Assembly (NCBI RefSeq): GCF_900067135.1 | Contig: NZ_FJUR01000001.1 | Coordinates: 2,669,501 to 2,733,500 of the forward strand | Reading direction: 5' to 3' | From: Rhizobium sp. 9140 | Lineage (GTDB): Bacteria > Pseudomonadota > Alphaproteobacteria > Rhizobiales > Rhizobiaceae | Length of the DNA stretch: 64,000 bases | In this document: positions 1-8,914 of the stretch, piece after piece | How the letters are laid out: each line of letters starts with the position of its first letter | Numbering within the stretch: the first letter of the stretch is position 1 | Position numbers and translations under genes: made by a program | The notes under the pieces: model-generated | What the model was told of the DNA's origin: nothing | Seen by the model: the letters and a program-made list of their open reading frames with translations, nothing else | Databases searched by the model: none

Positions 1-502
1 AGAAGAAATCCGGGTTCGGATGCCACATTTCCATGCCGGGGCTCATGACATGGCAGGTGCCGGAGGTCACGCGACCGATGCGACCGCTATCGACCTGGGC
101 CCGCGCCAACTGATGCGCGCCGCCGAGGAACGTATCCGGCGCGCAGCAGACGGTAAGACCTTTCGATGTCGCAAGCGAGCGGAGCTCCTCGCCCTGCTCC
201 AGCGTCAGCACGAGCGGCTTTTCTGAGTAGACGTGCTTGCCGGCCTCGAGGATGTGTTTCGAGACAGGGAAATGCGCATCCGGGATCGTCAGATTGACGA
301 CGATGTCGATATCGGGATTGGCGAGAAGCTCGTCGATCGATTGTGCCTTGACCCCATACTCGCCGGCGCGCGTTTCGGCCGCTGCCGGGTTGATATCCGC
401 GCAGGCGCGGATCTCGATGCCCTTGAACAGAGGCGCGAGCCGGAAATAGGTGGTGGAAATATTGCCGCATCCGATGATGCCGACGCCGAGATCCTGTGTC
501 AT
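1..502 (-). CDS. Gfo/Idh/MocA family oxidoreductase, N-terminal part (cut by window edge)
   Basis: Reading back from the ATG at 502 gives a 167-residue N-terminal fragment that runs off the left edge. It opens with a Rossmann nucleotide-binding motif (GVGIIGCGNIS) and carries the family EKP motif near residue 96 (VYSEKPLVLT). Members of this family are NAD(P)-dependent sugar or inositol dehydrogenases. It is the last visible gene of the sugar operon, 30 bp after the isomerase gene, so it probably oxidises a sugar released from the imported glycoside. The substrate cannot be told from the fragment. The family call is firm; the role is inferred from context. Confidence 0.85.
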   Translation of the reverse strand, partial: MTQDLGVGIIGCGNISTTYFRLAPLFKGIEIRACADINPAAAETRAGEYGVKAQSIDELLANPDIDIVVNLTIPDAHFPVSKHILEAGKHVYSEKPLVLTLEQGEELRSLATSKGLTVCCAPDTFLGGAHQLARAQVDSGRIGRVTSGTCHVMSPGMEMWHPNPDFF

Positions 503-532
503 GACGTGTGCTCCTTTGAAAAGGTCGTGCTG

Positions 533-1294
533 TCAGAAGGTCTTGATGGAGGCGATGGAGCGTTCGGCAAGGCGGGCGAGATCGCTCGGATTGTCGTGCT
601 CGACGATGTAGGTCTTGGCGGGTGTCGAGGCGAGACGGGCATAAAGCCCCTTCCAGTCGACCGTTCCGTGTCCGACATCCGCCCAGCCGTCCTCGTCCGT
701 GTTCTCGCCGGCCGGTGCGATGTCCTTGACGTGAACCGCCGTGATGCGGTCGCCGTAACGGTCGATCCAGGCCAGCGGATCGGCGCCGCCGCGGATCACC
801 CAGGCGATATCAGCTTCCCATTCGAGATCCGGGCCGCCTTCGAAAATGAGGTCCATCGGAACAGTGCCGTCCGGCAGGGCCGCGAATTCGAAGTCGTGAT
901 TGTGCCAGCCGAAGCCGAGCCCCGCTGCCCGGACCTTCTCGCTGGCCTTCTGAAGGCGCGCACCGAACGCCTTCCAGCCTGCCGCGTCCGTCGGCCGGTT
1001 CTCCGGCAGGACATAGGGGCAGTAGATCGTCTGGATACCCAGCATCTTCGCCACGTCGATGGCGCGATCCGGCTTGTTCTCCAGCATATCGAGGCTGAAA
1101 TGCCCGGTCGGCATGGTCAGCCCGTTGCGGTCGAGATCGGTCTTCAGCGCCTGGACCGCGTTGTCGTCGTGATCGCCATAGAGCGCTCCATAGCCTTCGA
1201 CCTGGGTATAGCCGGCCTTGGCCACGAGATGCAGGGCATCCGAGAGCGGCGGAAAATTGCGGGCGGTGTAGAGCTGGAAGCTGAGCGGTCTCAT
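533..1294 (-). CDS. sugar phosphate isomerase/epimerase (TIM-barrel, xylose isomerase-like)
   Basis: The 253-residue protein starts MRPLSFQLYTARNF and has the AP-endonuclease-2/IolE-like TIM-barrel pattern: VEGYG early, then GFGWHNHDFEF, DIAWVIRGGADP, AVHVKDIAP and a terminal YIVEHDNPS strand. The His, Asp and Glu residues in these strands are the usual metal ligands of the family. The start at 1294 is preferred over an upstream ATG at 1339 because AGGACA lies 7 nt before it. It sits between the GH2 hydrolase and the Gfo/Idh gene, an arrangement common in rhizobial sugar operons where ketose or keto-sugar intermediates are interconverted. The exact substrate is unknown. Confidence 0.85.
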   Translation of the reverse strand: MRPLSFQLYTARNFPPLSDALHLVAKAGYTQVEGYGALYGDHDDNAVQALKTDLDRNGLTMPTGHFSLDMLENKPDRAIDVAKMLGIQTIYCPYVLPENRPTDAAGWKAFGARLQKASEKVRAAGLGFGWHNHDFEFAALPDGTVPMDLIFEGGPDLEWEADIAWVIRGGADPLAWIDRYGDRITAVHVKDIAPAGENTDEDGWADVGHGTVDWKGLYARLASTPAKTYIVEHDNPSDLARLAERSIASIKTF

Positions 1295-1348
1295 GGAACT
1301 GTCCTTTTTCAGAAAATGCGGGTCGGTCTCTGGCTCCATCGAGGAGCG

Positions 1349-3823
1349 TCAACCGGCCGAGGATTGCAGGTCGTAGACGGTGAAGACCGGCGACGGGCGC
1401 TGGCCCGGCGTCGTCGGCGTGAAGCGCACCGTGCGGCTGTCGCCGGCGGTCAGGTCGAAGGCGTTGTCGCTGAAGCGACCGGCGACATCGGCCTCGATCA
1501 TCACATGGAGGGCGAGCCCCGTCGCCGACACGGTGACGTCGATACCGCCATCGCGGCCGGCCGTCGTCAGCGTCAGGCCGGAGGGTTCGAGATCGAGCGT
1601 CTTGTAGGTACCCGCCACATGGTGGCCGGCACCGCGCGCGCCGTCCGAGGCCTCGAAGGTCCAGAAGAGCAGCATGCCTTCGGGGATATCGGCGGCGGGA
1701 AGCGTGACCAGCGTTGCGGCACGGTCGGCGGGGCATGTGCCGCTTGCGGCCAATAGCGGCCGACGCTCACCGGATGTCGAGACGAGAAAGGTCTGAACCT
1801 CGACGCTGACGGCTTCCCGCGTGTCGTTGACCATCGAGATCGCAAGGGTCTTTCCGTCGTCCGAGGGGATGGCGGCGACGGCGACCGGCTGGAAGAAGCG
1901 GCGCACCATGTAATGCATGGCCTTCCAGCTGCCGCCATAATCGAGGCTCGACCAGGATGCGACCGGCCAGGTGTCGTTGAGCTGCCAGTAGAGCGTACCC
2001 ATGCAATGGGGTTTCAGCGAGCGCCAGAACTCCACGGCCGTCTTGATGGCGAGACCCTGCTGGATCTGGCTGAGATAGACGAAGCTCGGAAAATCCTTGG
2101 GGAAGCGGAAGTAGCGGAACATGGTGCCCGCGATCCGCTCGTTGCCGCCGGCATTCTTCTGGTGGCTCTCCATCACCGGCGAGGCGATGTTAAGATCCTT
2201 GGGCGCAGCGAATTGATGGATCACCGGCATGGATGTGTAGGACTGGAAGCCGAACTCCGAGCAGAAGCGCGGGCGGACGGTACGGTAATTGTCGAACGAC
2301 TTGTTTTCGTGCCAGACCGACCAGTAGTGCATGTCGCCCGCACCGTCGGCATGCCAGGCATCGCCGAAGTTCAGAGGACCGACGGCCGGGCTCGATGGCC
2401 ACCAGATCAGGTCCGGTGCCGCCCGTTTCATCGCGGTCTCGATGGTGCGGTTCAGGCGATCGTAGGAGACGAGATAACGGTCGCGATCCCGGCGGCTTTC
2501 CTCGAACCAGGTCAGCGCGCCGACAAGCTCGTTATCCCCGCACCAGAGCGCGATGGAGGGATGCGACGACAGGCGGCGCACCTGATCGTCCACTTCGACC
2601 GCGACGTTTTCGAGGAAATCCGTGGTCGAGGGATAGAGGTTGCAGGCGAACATGAAGTCCTGCCAGACCATGAGGCCCAGCCGGTCGCAAAGGTCGTAGA
2701 ACCAGTCCGGTTCGTAGAAGCCGCCGCCCCAGACGCGGATCATGTTCATATGCGCATCGACAGCCGACTGTAGCAGATCCGCGACGCCGGCTTGGGTGAC
2801 GCGCGAGAACAGGGCGTCGGCCGGGATCCAGTTCGCCCCGCGGCAGAAGATTTCGACGCCATTGACCCGGAAGGCAAAGCGGCTGCCGGCCTCGTCCGGA
2901 TCGGTCAGAAGTTCGATCCTGCGGAAACCGATGGTCTTGCGGACGTGATCGCCGCCAACGGACACGACGAGACGCGACAGCGGCTGGTCTCCGCTGCCAG
3001 CCGGCCACCAGAGGTTCGGCCGGGGGACCGGGAAGGTGTGCTCTACCGTGGTCTTCCCCTTGGCGAGATCGACGTCGAGCGTCTGTTTGGTGCCGTCGAG
3101 ATCGAAGCTGACGGACGAATGCCCGGCTCTGGCCGCAAAGAGCGCGGCGGTGACGACGAGATCGACCGAGCCATCCTCATGCCAATCCTGCCGCGTCGTC
3201 ACATGCTCGATCCGCGCTTCCGCCAGCCGCTTGAGAAGCGGCGGCTCGTAGACGCCGAGGGGTGCGATGGCGATGTTCCAGTCCCAGCCGAAATGGCACT
3301 GGACCTTGCGCAGCATGCTGCCGTTGGGAATGGGAGAATTGGCGGTGGAATAGGGAATGTAGAACGGCTGTTTGGCCTGCCGCTCGGCGCTCTCGCGCAC
3401 GGAGGATTTGATGACCAGCCTCAGCCGGTTCACGCCGGGAACGAGCTTGCCGGACACGTCGGGGCGGTAGCGGCGGAAGCTGTTGTCGGCCTCAAGCACA
3501 AGGGTATCGTTGAGGGTGACATCGACCACCGTGTCCAGCCCGGCGAGGTCGAGATACCAGCTGTCGGTCGAGGCGGTATCGGTAATGTCGAAAGTCCGCT
3601 CCAGCACCCAGTCCTGCTCGGCCACCCACTGCACGTCGGCTTCGTTGCGCCCGACATAGGGGTCGGGGATGATGCCGGCTGCAAGCAGCGCGCTGTGGAC
3701 ATCGCCGGGGACCGGCATGGTGAGGGTGTGTTTCGCGTCGAGGCTCGACAGGGTCCAGGTGCCGGAAAGATCGGTGGTGTGGGTGGTGGCGGCTTCGGTC
3801 ATTTCGGGTCTCTGCTCGGTCAT
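1349..3823 (-). CDS. glycoside hydrolase family 2 protein, beta-mannosidase-like
   Basis: This 824-residue protein has GH2 architecture: an N-terminal jelly-roll sugar-binding domain (PVPGDVHSALLAAGIIPDPY, typical of beta-mannosidases), an Ig-like domain, then a TIM barrel with MIRVWGGGFYEPDWFYDLCD. The candidate acid/base Glu is in WCGDNE and the nucleophile Glu in FCSEFGFQ. No signal peptide is visible, so it should act in the cytoplasm on an imported beta-mannoside or similar oligosaccharide. It lies in the sugar ABC-transporter operon, separated from the ATPase gene by a palindromic repeat. The start at 3823 was chosen from homology-like spacing; 3856 and 3802 are alternatives. Family is firm, mannoside specificity likely. 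Confidence 0.88.
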   Translation of the reverse strand: MTEQRPEMTEAATTHTTDLSGTWTLSSLDAKHTLTMPVPGDVHSALLAAGIIPDPYVGRNEADVQWVAEQDWVLERTFDITDTASTDSWYLDLAGLDTVVDVTLNDTLVLEADNSFRRYRPDVSGKLVPGVNRLRLVIKSSVRESAERQAKQPFYIPYSTANSPIPNGSMLRKVQCHFGWDWNIAIAPLGVYEPPLLKRLAEARIEHVTTRQDWHEDGSVDLVVTAALFAARAGHSSVSFDLDGTKQTLDVDLAKGKTTVEHTFPVPRPNLWWPAGSGDQPLSRLVVSVGGDHVRKTIGFRRIELLTDPDEAGSRFAFRVNGVEIFCRGANWIPADALFSRVTQAGVADLLQSAVDAHMNMIRVWGGGFYEPDWFYDLCDRLGLMVWQDFMFACNLYPSTTDFLENVAVEVDDQVRRLSSHPSIALWCGDNELVGALTWFEESRRDRDRYLVSYDRLNRTIETAMKRAAPDLIWWPSSPAVGPLNFGDAWHADGAGDMHYWSVWHENKSFDNYRTVRPRFCSEFGFQSYTSMPVIHQFAAPKDLNIASPVMESHQKNAGGNERIAGTMFRYFRFPKDFPSFVYLSQIQQGLAIKTAVEFWRSLKPHCMGTLYWQLNDTWPVASWSSLDYGGSWKAMHYMVRRFFQPVAVAAIPSDDGKTLAISMVNDTREAVSVEVQTFLVSTSGERRPLLAASGTCPADRAATLVTLPAADIPEGMLLFWTFEASDGARGAGHHVAGTYKTLDLEPSGLTLTTAGRDGGIDVTVSATGLALHVMIEADVAGRFSDNAFDLTAGDSRTVRFTPTTPGQRPSPVFTVYDLQSSAG

Positions 3824-3877
3824 GTTTGCTCGGTTCGTTTCGCGATAAGGCCGCAATCGCTCAGCGCGCTGCGAGGT

Positions 3878-3999
3878 CGCAGCCCCTCATCCGCCTGCCG
3901 GCACCTTCTCCCCGCGAGCGGGGCGAAGGGACTCGCAGCGGCCTTGAGGCACGTCCCCTCTCCCCGCGGGCGGGGAGAGGGCTAGGGTGAGGGGCTGCG
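3878..3999. repeat. rhizobial-type palindromic intergenic repeat (RIME-like)
   Basis: A 122-bp element has perfect 12-bp terminal inverted repeats (CGCAGCCCCTCA at 3878-3889 and its complement at 3988-3999). Inside are two further hairpins built on ccttctccccgc/gcggggcgaagg and cccctctccccg/cggggagagggg. The CCTCATCCGCCTGCCGGCACC start resembles the short mosaic repeats scattered between genes in Rhizobiaceae. It lies between the ATPase gene and the GH2 gene of one operon. The assignment to RIME is from memory of the motif and needs a genome-wide copy search. Confidence 0.7.
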
Positions 4000-4030
4000 G
4001 CGCCCAAAAGCGCTTGTCGAATAACAACCG

Positions 4031-5119
4031 TCACAATCTCTGCTCCGTCCCCTGATCGAAGATCGACGCCATGCCCATGTCGATGCCGAGGCGCACCTGC
4101 GACCCCGGGGCGTAGCGACGTGCGCCGGCGATACGGACGGACATCGTCTGCCCGGCGAGCTTCAGCCACAGCAGATTGTCGGCACCCATCGGCTCCTCGA
4201 TATCCACCACGGCGGCATGCGCATCGCCGCCGACAGACACCTCGTCCACCGTCACATGCTCCGGGCGGATGCCGAGGACGACATTGGTGCCGGCACGGAT
4301 GGGTGCGCGCGCTGGATAGGCATCGATGGCGAAATCCACGCCGCCGACATGCACGACCTTTCGTCCGCCCTTCTCCTCGACCGTGCCGCGAAAGAAGTTC
4401 ATGGACGGCGAGCCGATGAAACCGGCCACGAACAGGTTTTCCGGTGCGTTGTAGATGGTCATCGGGTCGGCAAGCTGCTGGATCACGCCGCTTTTCATGA
4501 CGGCGATGCGGTCGGCGAGCGTCAGCGCCTCGATCTGGTCGTGCGTCACGTAGATCATGGTATTCTTCAGCGACTGGTGCAGCCGTTTGATCTCGACGCG
4601 CAATTCGGAACGCAGCTTGGCGTCGAGGTTCGACAGGGGCTCGTCGAACAGGAACACATCGACATCCCGGACGAGGGCTCGCCCGATCGCCACGCGCTGG
4701 CGCTGCCCGCCCGAAAGCTCGGCCGGCTTGCGCTTCAGAAGCGGCTGGATCTGAAGGATCTCGGCGGCGCGGGCGACGCGCTTGTCGATCTCCGGCTGCG
4801 GCATCTTTGCGACCTTGAGGCCGAAGGAGAGGTTCTTCTCGACGCTCATCTGCGGATAGAGCGCATAGGACTGGAACACCATGCCGATGCCGCGATCCTT
4901 GGGTTCCTCCCAGGTGACGTTCTTGCCCTTGATGAAGATCTGCCCGTCCGAAATTTCCAGAAGGCCGGCAATGCAGTTTAGCAGGGTCGATTTTCCGCAG
5001 CCGGACGAACCGAGCAGCACGAGGAACTCGCCGTCGCGGATATCGAGGTTGAGGTTCCGGAGAACGGTGACTGCGCCGAAGCTCAGCGACAGATCCTGGA
5101 TGGAAACGCTTGACGTCAT
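4031..5119 (-). CDS. ABC transporter ATP-binding protein, UgpC/MalK type
   Basis: The 362-residue ATPase energises carbohydrate import. It shows Walker A (LGSSGCGKSTLLN), Q-loop (MVFQSYALYP), signature (LSGGQRQR), Walker B (DVFLFDEPLSNLDAKL), the H-loop (THDQ) and a C-terminal TOBE regulatory domain (GIRPEHV). The ATG at 5119 begins MTSSVSIQDL; upstream in-frame extension is the antisense shadow of the permease gene. It is 5 bp downstream of the MalG-type permease. The MalK/UgpC class is typical of oligosaccharide and glycerol-phosphate importers, fitting the GH2 enzyme encoded next in the operon. Confidence 0.93.
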   Translation of the reverse strand: MTSSVSIQDLSLSFGAVTVLRNLNLDIRDGEFLVLLGSSGCGKSTLLNCIAGLLEISDGQIFIKGKNVTWEEPKDRGIGMVFQSYALYPQMSVEKNLSFGLKVAKMPQPEIDKRVARAAEILQIQPLLKRKPAELSGGQRQRVAIGRALVRDVDVFLFDEPLSNLDAKLRSELRVEIKRLHQSLKNTMIYVTHDQIEALTLADRIAVMKSGVIQQLADPMTIYNAPENLFVAGFIGSPSMNFFRGTVEEKGGRKVVHVGGVDFAIDAYPARAPIRAGTNVVLGIRPEHVTVDEVSVGGDAHAAVVDIEEPMGADNLLWLKLAGQTMSVRIAGARRYAPGSQVRLGIDMGMASIFDQGTEQRL

Positions 5120-5124
5120 GAGGA

Positions 5125-6069
5125 TCAGCCTTTCACGGCGCCGGCGGCGATGCCGCGCACGAACAGGCGCCCGGAGATGAAGTAGACGATGAGGGGTACC
5201 GCGCCGGTCAGCAGCGTGGCGGCCATGTTGACGTTGTATTCCTTCACGCCCTGCACCGAGTTGACGATGTTGTTGAGCTGGACGGTGATCGGATAATATT
5301 CGGGACGGGTGAACACGACACCGAAGAGGAAGTCGTTCCAGATGCCGGTGATCTGAAGGATCATGGCGACCACGAAGATCGGCAGCGACATCGGCAGCAT
5401 AATCCGGAAATAAATCATCCAGAACCCCGCGCCGTCGATACGGGCCGCCTTGAAAAGCTCCTCCGGCAGCGAGACGAAGTAATTGCGGAAAAGCAGGGTC
5501 AGAATCGGCATGCCGAAGATGGAGTGGACGATGATGAGGCCGCTGAGCGTGCCATAGATGCCCAGTTCGCGCAGGATGATGACGAGCGGGTAGATCATCA
5601 CCTGATAGGGAATGAAGGCCCCGATGATCAGGATGATGAAGAAGGTCTCCGACCCCTTGAAGCGCCAGTTGGCGAGCGCATAGCCATTGATCGAGGCGAG
5701 CGCGATCGAGGCGATGGTGGACGGCACGGTGATGCGCACCGAGTTCCAGAAGCCGCGCGACAGGCCATCGCAGTTGAGGCCGGTGCAGGCGCTGGACCAT
5801 GCTTTGACCCAGGGCTCGAAGGTGATTTCGACAGGGGGTGAAAAGATGTTGCCGAGCCGGATCTCCGGCATGCCCTTCAGCGAGGTCACAACCATCACGT
5901 AGAGCGGCAGCAGGTAGTAGCAGGCAAACACCAGCAACGTGCCGTAGACCACGATGTTAGTGCCGGAAAAGGCACGCGCAGGGCGCTTGCCGCGGGGGCC
6001 GGCGGCCAGTTGCGGTTTGGCGGCGTCGATGGCGACGGCGGTGGTGTTGAGGGAGGCGATATCAGCCAC
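5125..6069 (-). CDS. carbohydrate ABC transporter permease, MalG type
   Basis: The 314-residue inner-membrane protein has about six hydrophobic segments and the EAA loop (EELFKAARIDGAGFW) that contacts the ATPase. It ends in GIAAGAVKG, the usual C-terminus of this subfamily. The start codon is GTG at 6069, with GGAGGA 8 nt upstream, and it overlaps the end of the MalF-type gene by 8 bp, which suggests translational coupling. Together with the preceding permease it forms the heterodimeric channel of the importer. Confidence 0.92.
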   Translation of the reverse strand: MADIASLNTTAVAIDAAKPQLAAGPRGKRPARAFSGTNIVVYGTLLVFACYYLLPLYVMVVTSLKGMPEIRLGNIFSPPVEITFEPWVKAWSSACTGLNCDGLSRGFWNSVRITVPSTIASIALASINGYALANWRFKGSETFFIILIIGAFIPYQVMIYPLVIILRELGIYGTLSGLIIVHSIFGMPILTLLFRNYFVSLPEELFKAARIDGAGFWMIYFRIMLPMSLPIFVVAMILQITGIWNDFLFGVVFTRPEYYPITVQLNNIVNSVQGVKEYNVNMAATLLTGAVPLIVYFISGRLFVRGIAAGAVKG

Positions 6070-6988
6070 GCTTGCGTCCTCCGAATTCGAGATAGGCCCA
6101 GGGAATGATGATGATCGCGACGGCCAGCAGCATCATGGTGGAGGCTGCAAAGCCCTGGCCGAGGTTCTGGGCCTGGAACATGTAGTCGTAGACGTATTTC
6201 GCCGGCACTTCGGATGCGATGCCGGGGCCGCCGCTGGTCTGCGCCACCACGAGATCGTAGACCTTGACGATGCCGGAGGCGATGATGACGAGCGTGGTGA
6301 TGAAGACCGGCCGCATCATGGGGATGACGATGAAGAGATAGGTCTTCCAGGCGGGAATGCCGTCGATGCGCGAGGCTTTCCAGATCTCGCCGTCGATGCC
6401 GCGCAGGCCGGCGAGCATCAGGCACATGACGAGACCGGTTCCCTGCCAGAGCGCGGCGATGAGGATGCCGTACATCACGAGATCGGGATTATAGAGCGGA
6501 TCGAAGCGGAAGGAGGTCCAGCCGAGAGAGCGGATGACGGATTGGATGCCGAACTCTGGATTAAGGATCCACTGCCAGACGAGGCCCGTGACGATGAAGG
6601 ACAGCGCGAAGGGATAGAGGAAGATCGTGCGGAACGTGTTTTCGAACCGGATCTTCTGATCCATCAGCGCCGCCAGCAGAAAGCCGATCAAGAGGCTGAA
6701 GATCAGCGAGAAGATGCCGTAGATGCCGAGATTGATGATCGACACCGTCCAGCGGGGGGCTGCCCACAGGCGCTCGTACTGGTCGAAGCCGACGAAGCTC
6801 ATCCGCGGCAGCAGACGCGAATTGGTGAAGGAATAGAGCACCGTCCAGAGTGTACCCCCCGCGAAGATGACGACGGCGGTGAGGATCATCGGAATGGACG
6901 CGATCTTCGCGCTCATATTGCGGAAATACTGGTTTGGCCGGGTGAATTTCCGGACCGGTGCGGCAGCTGTCATCGCTGGAACCGTCAT
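6062..6988 (-). CDS. carbohydrate ABC transporter permease, MalF type
   Basis: The 308-residue permease starts MTVPAMTAAAPVRKF and carries several membrane segments plus the EAA-type loop (EIWKASRIDGIPAWKTYLFI). The start at 6988 is set by a perfect AGGAGG eight bases upstream; a longer frame reaching 7126 lacks such support. It lies 237 bp downstream of the binding-protein gene, with a stable hairpin in between, and overlaps the MalG-type gene. It provides the first half of the sugar channel. Confidence 0.92.
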   Translation of the reverse strand: MTVPAMTAAAPVRKFTRPNQYFRNMSAKIASIPMILTAVVIFAGGTLWTVLYSFTNSRLLPRMSFVGFDQYERLWAAPRWTVSIINLGIYGIFSLIFSLLIGFLLAALMDQKIRFENTFRTIFLYPFALSFIVTGLVWQWILNPEFGIQSVIRSLGWTSFRFDPLYNPDLVMYGILIAALWQGTGLVMCLMLAGLRGIDGEIWKASRIDGIPAWKTYLFIVIPMMRPVFITTLVIIASGIVKVYDLVVAQTSGGPGIASEVPAKYVYDYMFQAQNLGQGFAASTMMLLAVAIIIIPWAYLEFGGRKRG

Positions 6989-7162
6989 CGGCAATCGCCT
7001 CCTCGTGGGCTCTCGCCCAAAGGGCGGAGCACGGCAAACATGAGACTTGGGGCAGGCTGTCCCGCATCCTGCCACACCGTTTCCGGTTGATCGTTTCGCG
7101 ACCCGGAAACCGTAGCAGCGCGTCACGGACGATGGATGCGGAACGTCTTTGGTGGCGTGAAC

Positions 7163-7187
7163 ACCGCCGTCAGAACGTGACGGCGGT
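7163..7187 (-). terminator. intra-operon hairpin downstream of the sugar-binding protein gene
   Basis: A perfect 10-bp stem (ACCGCCGTCA at 7163-7172 and its complement at 7178-7187) with a 5-nt GAACG loop lies about 40 bp after the stop codon of the binding-protein gene. There is no T-run on the minus strand. Such structures commonly protect or partly terminate the message so that the periplasmic binding protein is made in excess of the membrane components. That function is inferred. Confidence 0.6.
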
Positions 7188-7225
7188 TGTGGGGCCGTGA
7201 CGGCTGGAGACCGCCACCCGCACCG

Positions 7226-8461
7226 TCACTCGGCGGAGGCGATGATGCTTGCGAGGCGCTTCTGGGCATCCTCGGGCGTCATGGTCGTGCTCGAGAAGAA
7301 TTCGGAGAACAGGTCCTCCTTCTGCTTCTGGATGTCAGCCGACAGCAGTTCGTCCGTACTCTTCACCACATCGCCCTTGGCGAGGATGTCGAGACCCTTC
7401 TTCATGCAGTCGTTGGTCGCCGACATATCGACATCGCCCCGCACCGGCAGCGAACCCTTCTTGAGGTTGAAGGCGACCTGCGTGGCGGGATCGAGGATGG
7501 TCTTGGCAAGGGCGCTCTGCGCCTCGGTCTTCGCCTCGTCGCTGAGCAGCGGGAAGTAGAAGGCATCGCCGCCTGTCGAGATCATCGCATTGACGCCGAG
7601 GCCGGGAAGGCAGGAATAATCGGTGCCGGCCTTCTGGTTGGCGATCTGGAACTCGCCCTGCGCCCAGTCACCCATGATCTGCCCGCCGGCCTTGCCGGTG
7701 ATGACAAGGTTCGTCGCCTGATTCCAGTCCTGAACGTTGGAGCCCTTTGCCATGCGCCGGGCGTCGTCCGCCGCCTTGAAGATCCTGGCCATGTCAGGGC
7801 CGGTCAGCGTGGCCTCGTCCTTGTCGCCATAGGCCTTGAAATAGAAGTCCTTGCCGCCGAGCGAGAGCACGAGCACGTCGAACAGGCCGGACGACTGCCA
7901 CGCCTGCCCGCCAAGGGCGAGCGGCACGATACCGGCCTTTTCAAGCGCCGGGCCTGCGGCCACAAACTCGTCCCAGGTTTTCGGCACCGCGACGCCAGCC
8001 GTCTTGAAGGCCGCGTTGGAAAGCCAGAGCCACTGCCACGAGTGTATATTGACGGGAGCGCAGTAAATCTTGCCCTCGATCGTGCAGGCATCGAGAAGGC
8101 TGGCGGGCCGGATGACCTCTTTCCACTTTTCGGCCGTGGCGACATCGGTCAGGTCGCGCATCAGGCCGGCCTGAACCAGTTCTTCCGCCTGACGGCCGTG
8201 ATTGAACTGCGTGGCGCCCATGGGGTCGCCGCCGGTGATGCGGCTGATCATGATGGGACGGGCCGTGCCGCCCGAACCGGCAATCGCGCCGTCCACCCAT
8301 TTGTTGCCGGTCGCATCGAACGCCTTGGCCAGTTCCGCGACCGCCGCAGCCTCCCCGCCGGACGTCCACCAATGCGTTACTTCCAGATCCGTGGTATGAG
8401 CCGCACCGAGCGGCAGTACCACACCGGCAGCCAGAATTGCTGCGCGAAAGCGTGTCATCAT
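7226..8461 (-). CDS. sugar ABC transporter substrate-binding protein (family 1 extracellular)
   Basis: The 411-residue protein has a Sec signal peptide (residues 1-22, ending GAAHTTDLE) followed by a carbohydrate-binding fold: EVTHWWTSGGEAAAVAELAKAFDATG, then GGQIMGDWAQGEFQIA and a paired Cys near the C-terminal lobe. It resembles the glucose/mannose-type binding proteins of rhizobia. GGAGGAGA lies 6 nt before the ATG. It is the first gene of the importer operon and faces the divergent LacI gene across a 450-bp regulatory region. The ligand is unknown; the linked GH2 enzyme suggests a beta-mannoside or a related glycoside. Confidence 0.9.
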   Translation of the reverse strand: MMTRFRAAILAAGVVLPLGAAHTTDLEVTHWWTSGGEAAAVAELAKAFDATGNKWVDGAIAGSGGTARPIMISRITGGDPMGATQFNHGRQAEELVQAGLMRDLTDVATAEKWKEVIRPASLLDACTIEGKIYCAPVNIHSWQWLWLSNAAFKTAGVAVPKTWDEFVAAGPALEKAGIVPLALGGQAWQSSGLFDVLVLSLGGKDFYFKAYGDKDEATLTGPDMARIFKAADDARRMAKGSNVQDWNQATNLVITGKAGGQIMGDWAQGEFQIANQKAGTDYSCLPGLGVNAMISTGGDAFYFPLLSDEAKTEAQSALAKTILDPATQVAFNLKKGSLPVRGDVDMSATNDCMKKGLDILAKGDVVKSTDELLSADIQKQKEDLFSEFFSSTTMTPEDAQKRLASIIASAE

Positions 8462-8914
8462 GAGTCTCCTCCCTCACTGTAACGTTGCCGTAAAAACGTA
8501 GCGGATGTGCGAGAAGCACGCAACAGAGCAACCGTTAAATTTTTTGAGAGAACTAAATTTCTACCTATAGGAGAAACTCTAACTCGACAGCAAGGTCGTG
8601 TTCTTGCCGTATTGCGGTGCAATATACGTCTTTGTGTGCAACAAGCTTATTGAATGTGCATCATTTTCGGCATTCTTGCCTTCATTCGTTGTGCTACGCC
8701 GATTTGCAGCGCAGCAATCATTCTCGAGTCGCGCAGGCGTCACCCGAAGATTGCAACCTGGTCGAAGACCCGTGAAAGATCGGCTCCATCAACTGTATCG
8801 TTACAGGTTTTTCGTGTAGGCACGGCGTCGGTGACATTGGTCAAGCCGCTTCGAACCGGCTAGGATGATCGGCGACATGCCGGTTGCATGAACCGGATAG
8901 AAGGGCAGGCATCG
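8462..8914. promoter_or_regulatory. divergent regulatory region between sugar operon and LacI gene
   Basis: This 453-bp stretch is visibly richer in A+T than its neighbours and carries no credible gene; the small frames in it lack ribosome-binding sites. It holds the 18-bp palindrome described separately, a short inverted repeat (TATTGC-GGT-GCAATA, 8610-8624) and ACGTT/AACGT half-sites near 8485-8500, close to the binding-protein start. It probably contains both divergent promoters and the LacI operators. I did not resolve the -35 and -10 elements. Confidence 0.55.
8844..8861. promoter_or_regulatory. candidate LacI-type operator
   Basis: AGCCGCTTCGAACCGGCT is palindromic in 16 of 18 positions with a central CG, the symmetry expected for LacI/GalR operators. 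It lies 53 bp before the chosen LacI start codon, so it could serve autoregulation and, with a second site nearer the transporter gene, control of the sugar operon. Binding is inferred from position and symmetry only. Confidence 0.55.

Noticed and set aside
5120..5800. Long upstream extension of the UgpC-type ATPase frame
   Set aside because: It runs in another frame through the MalG-type permease gene. The ATPase begins at the conserved MTSSVSIQDL at 5119.
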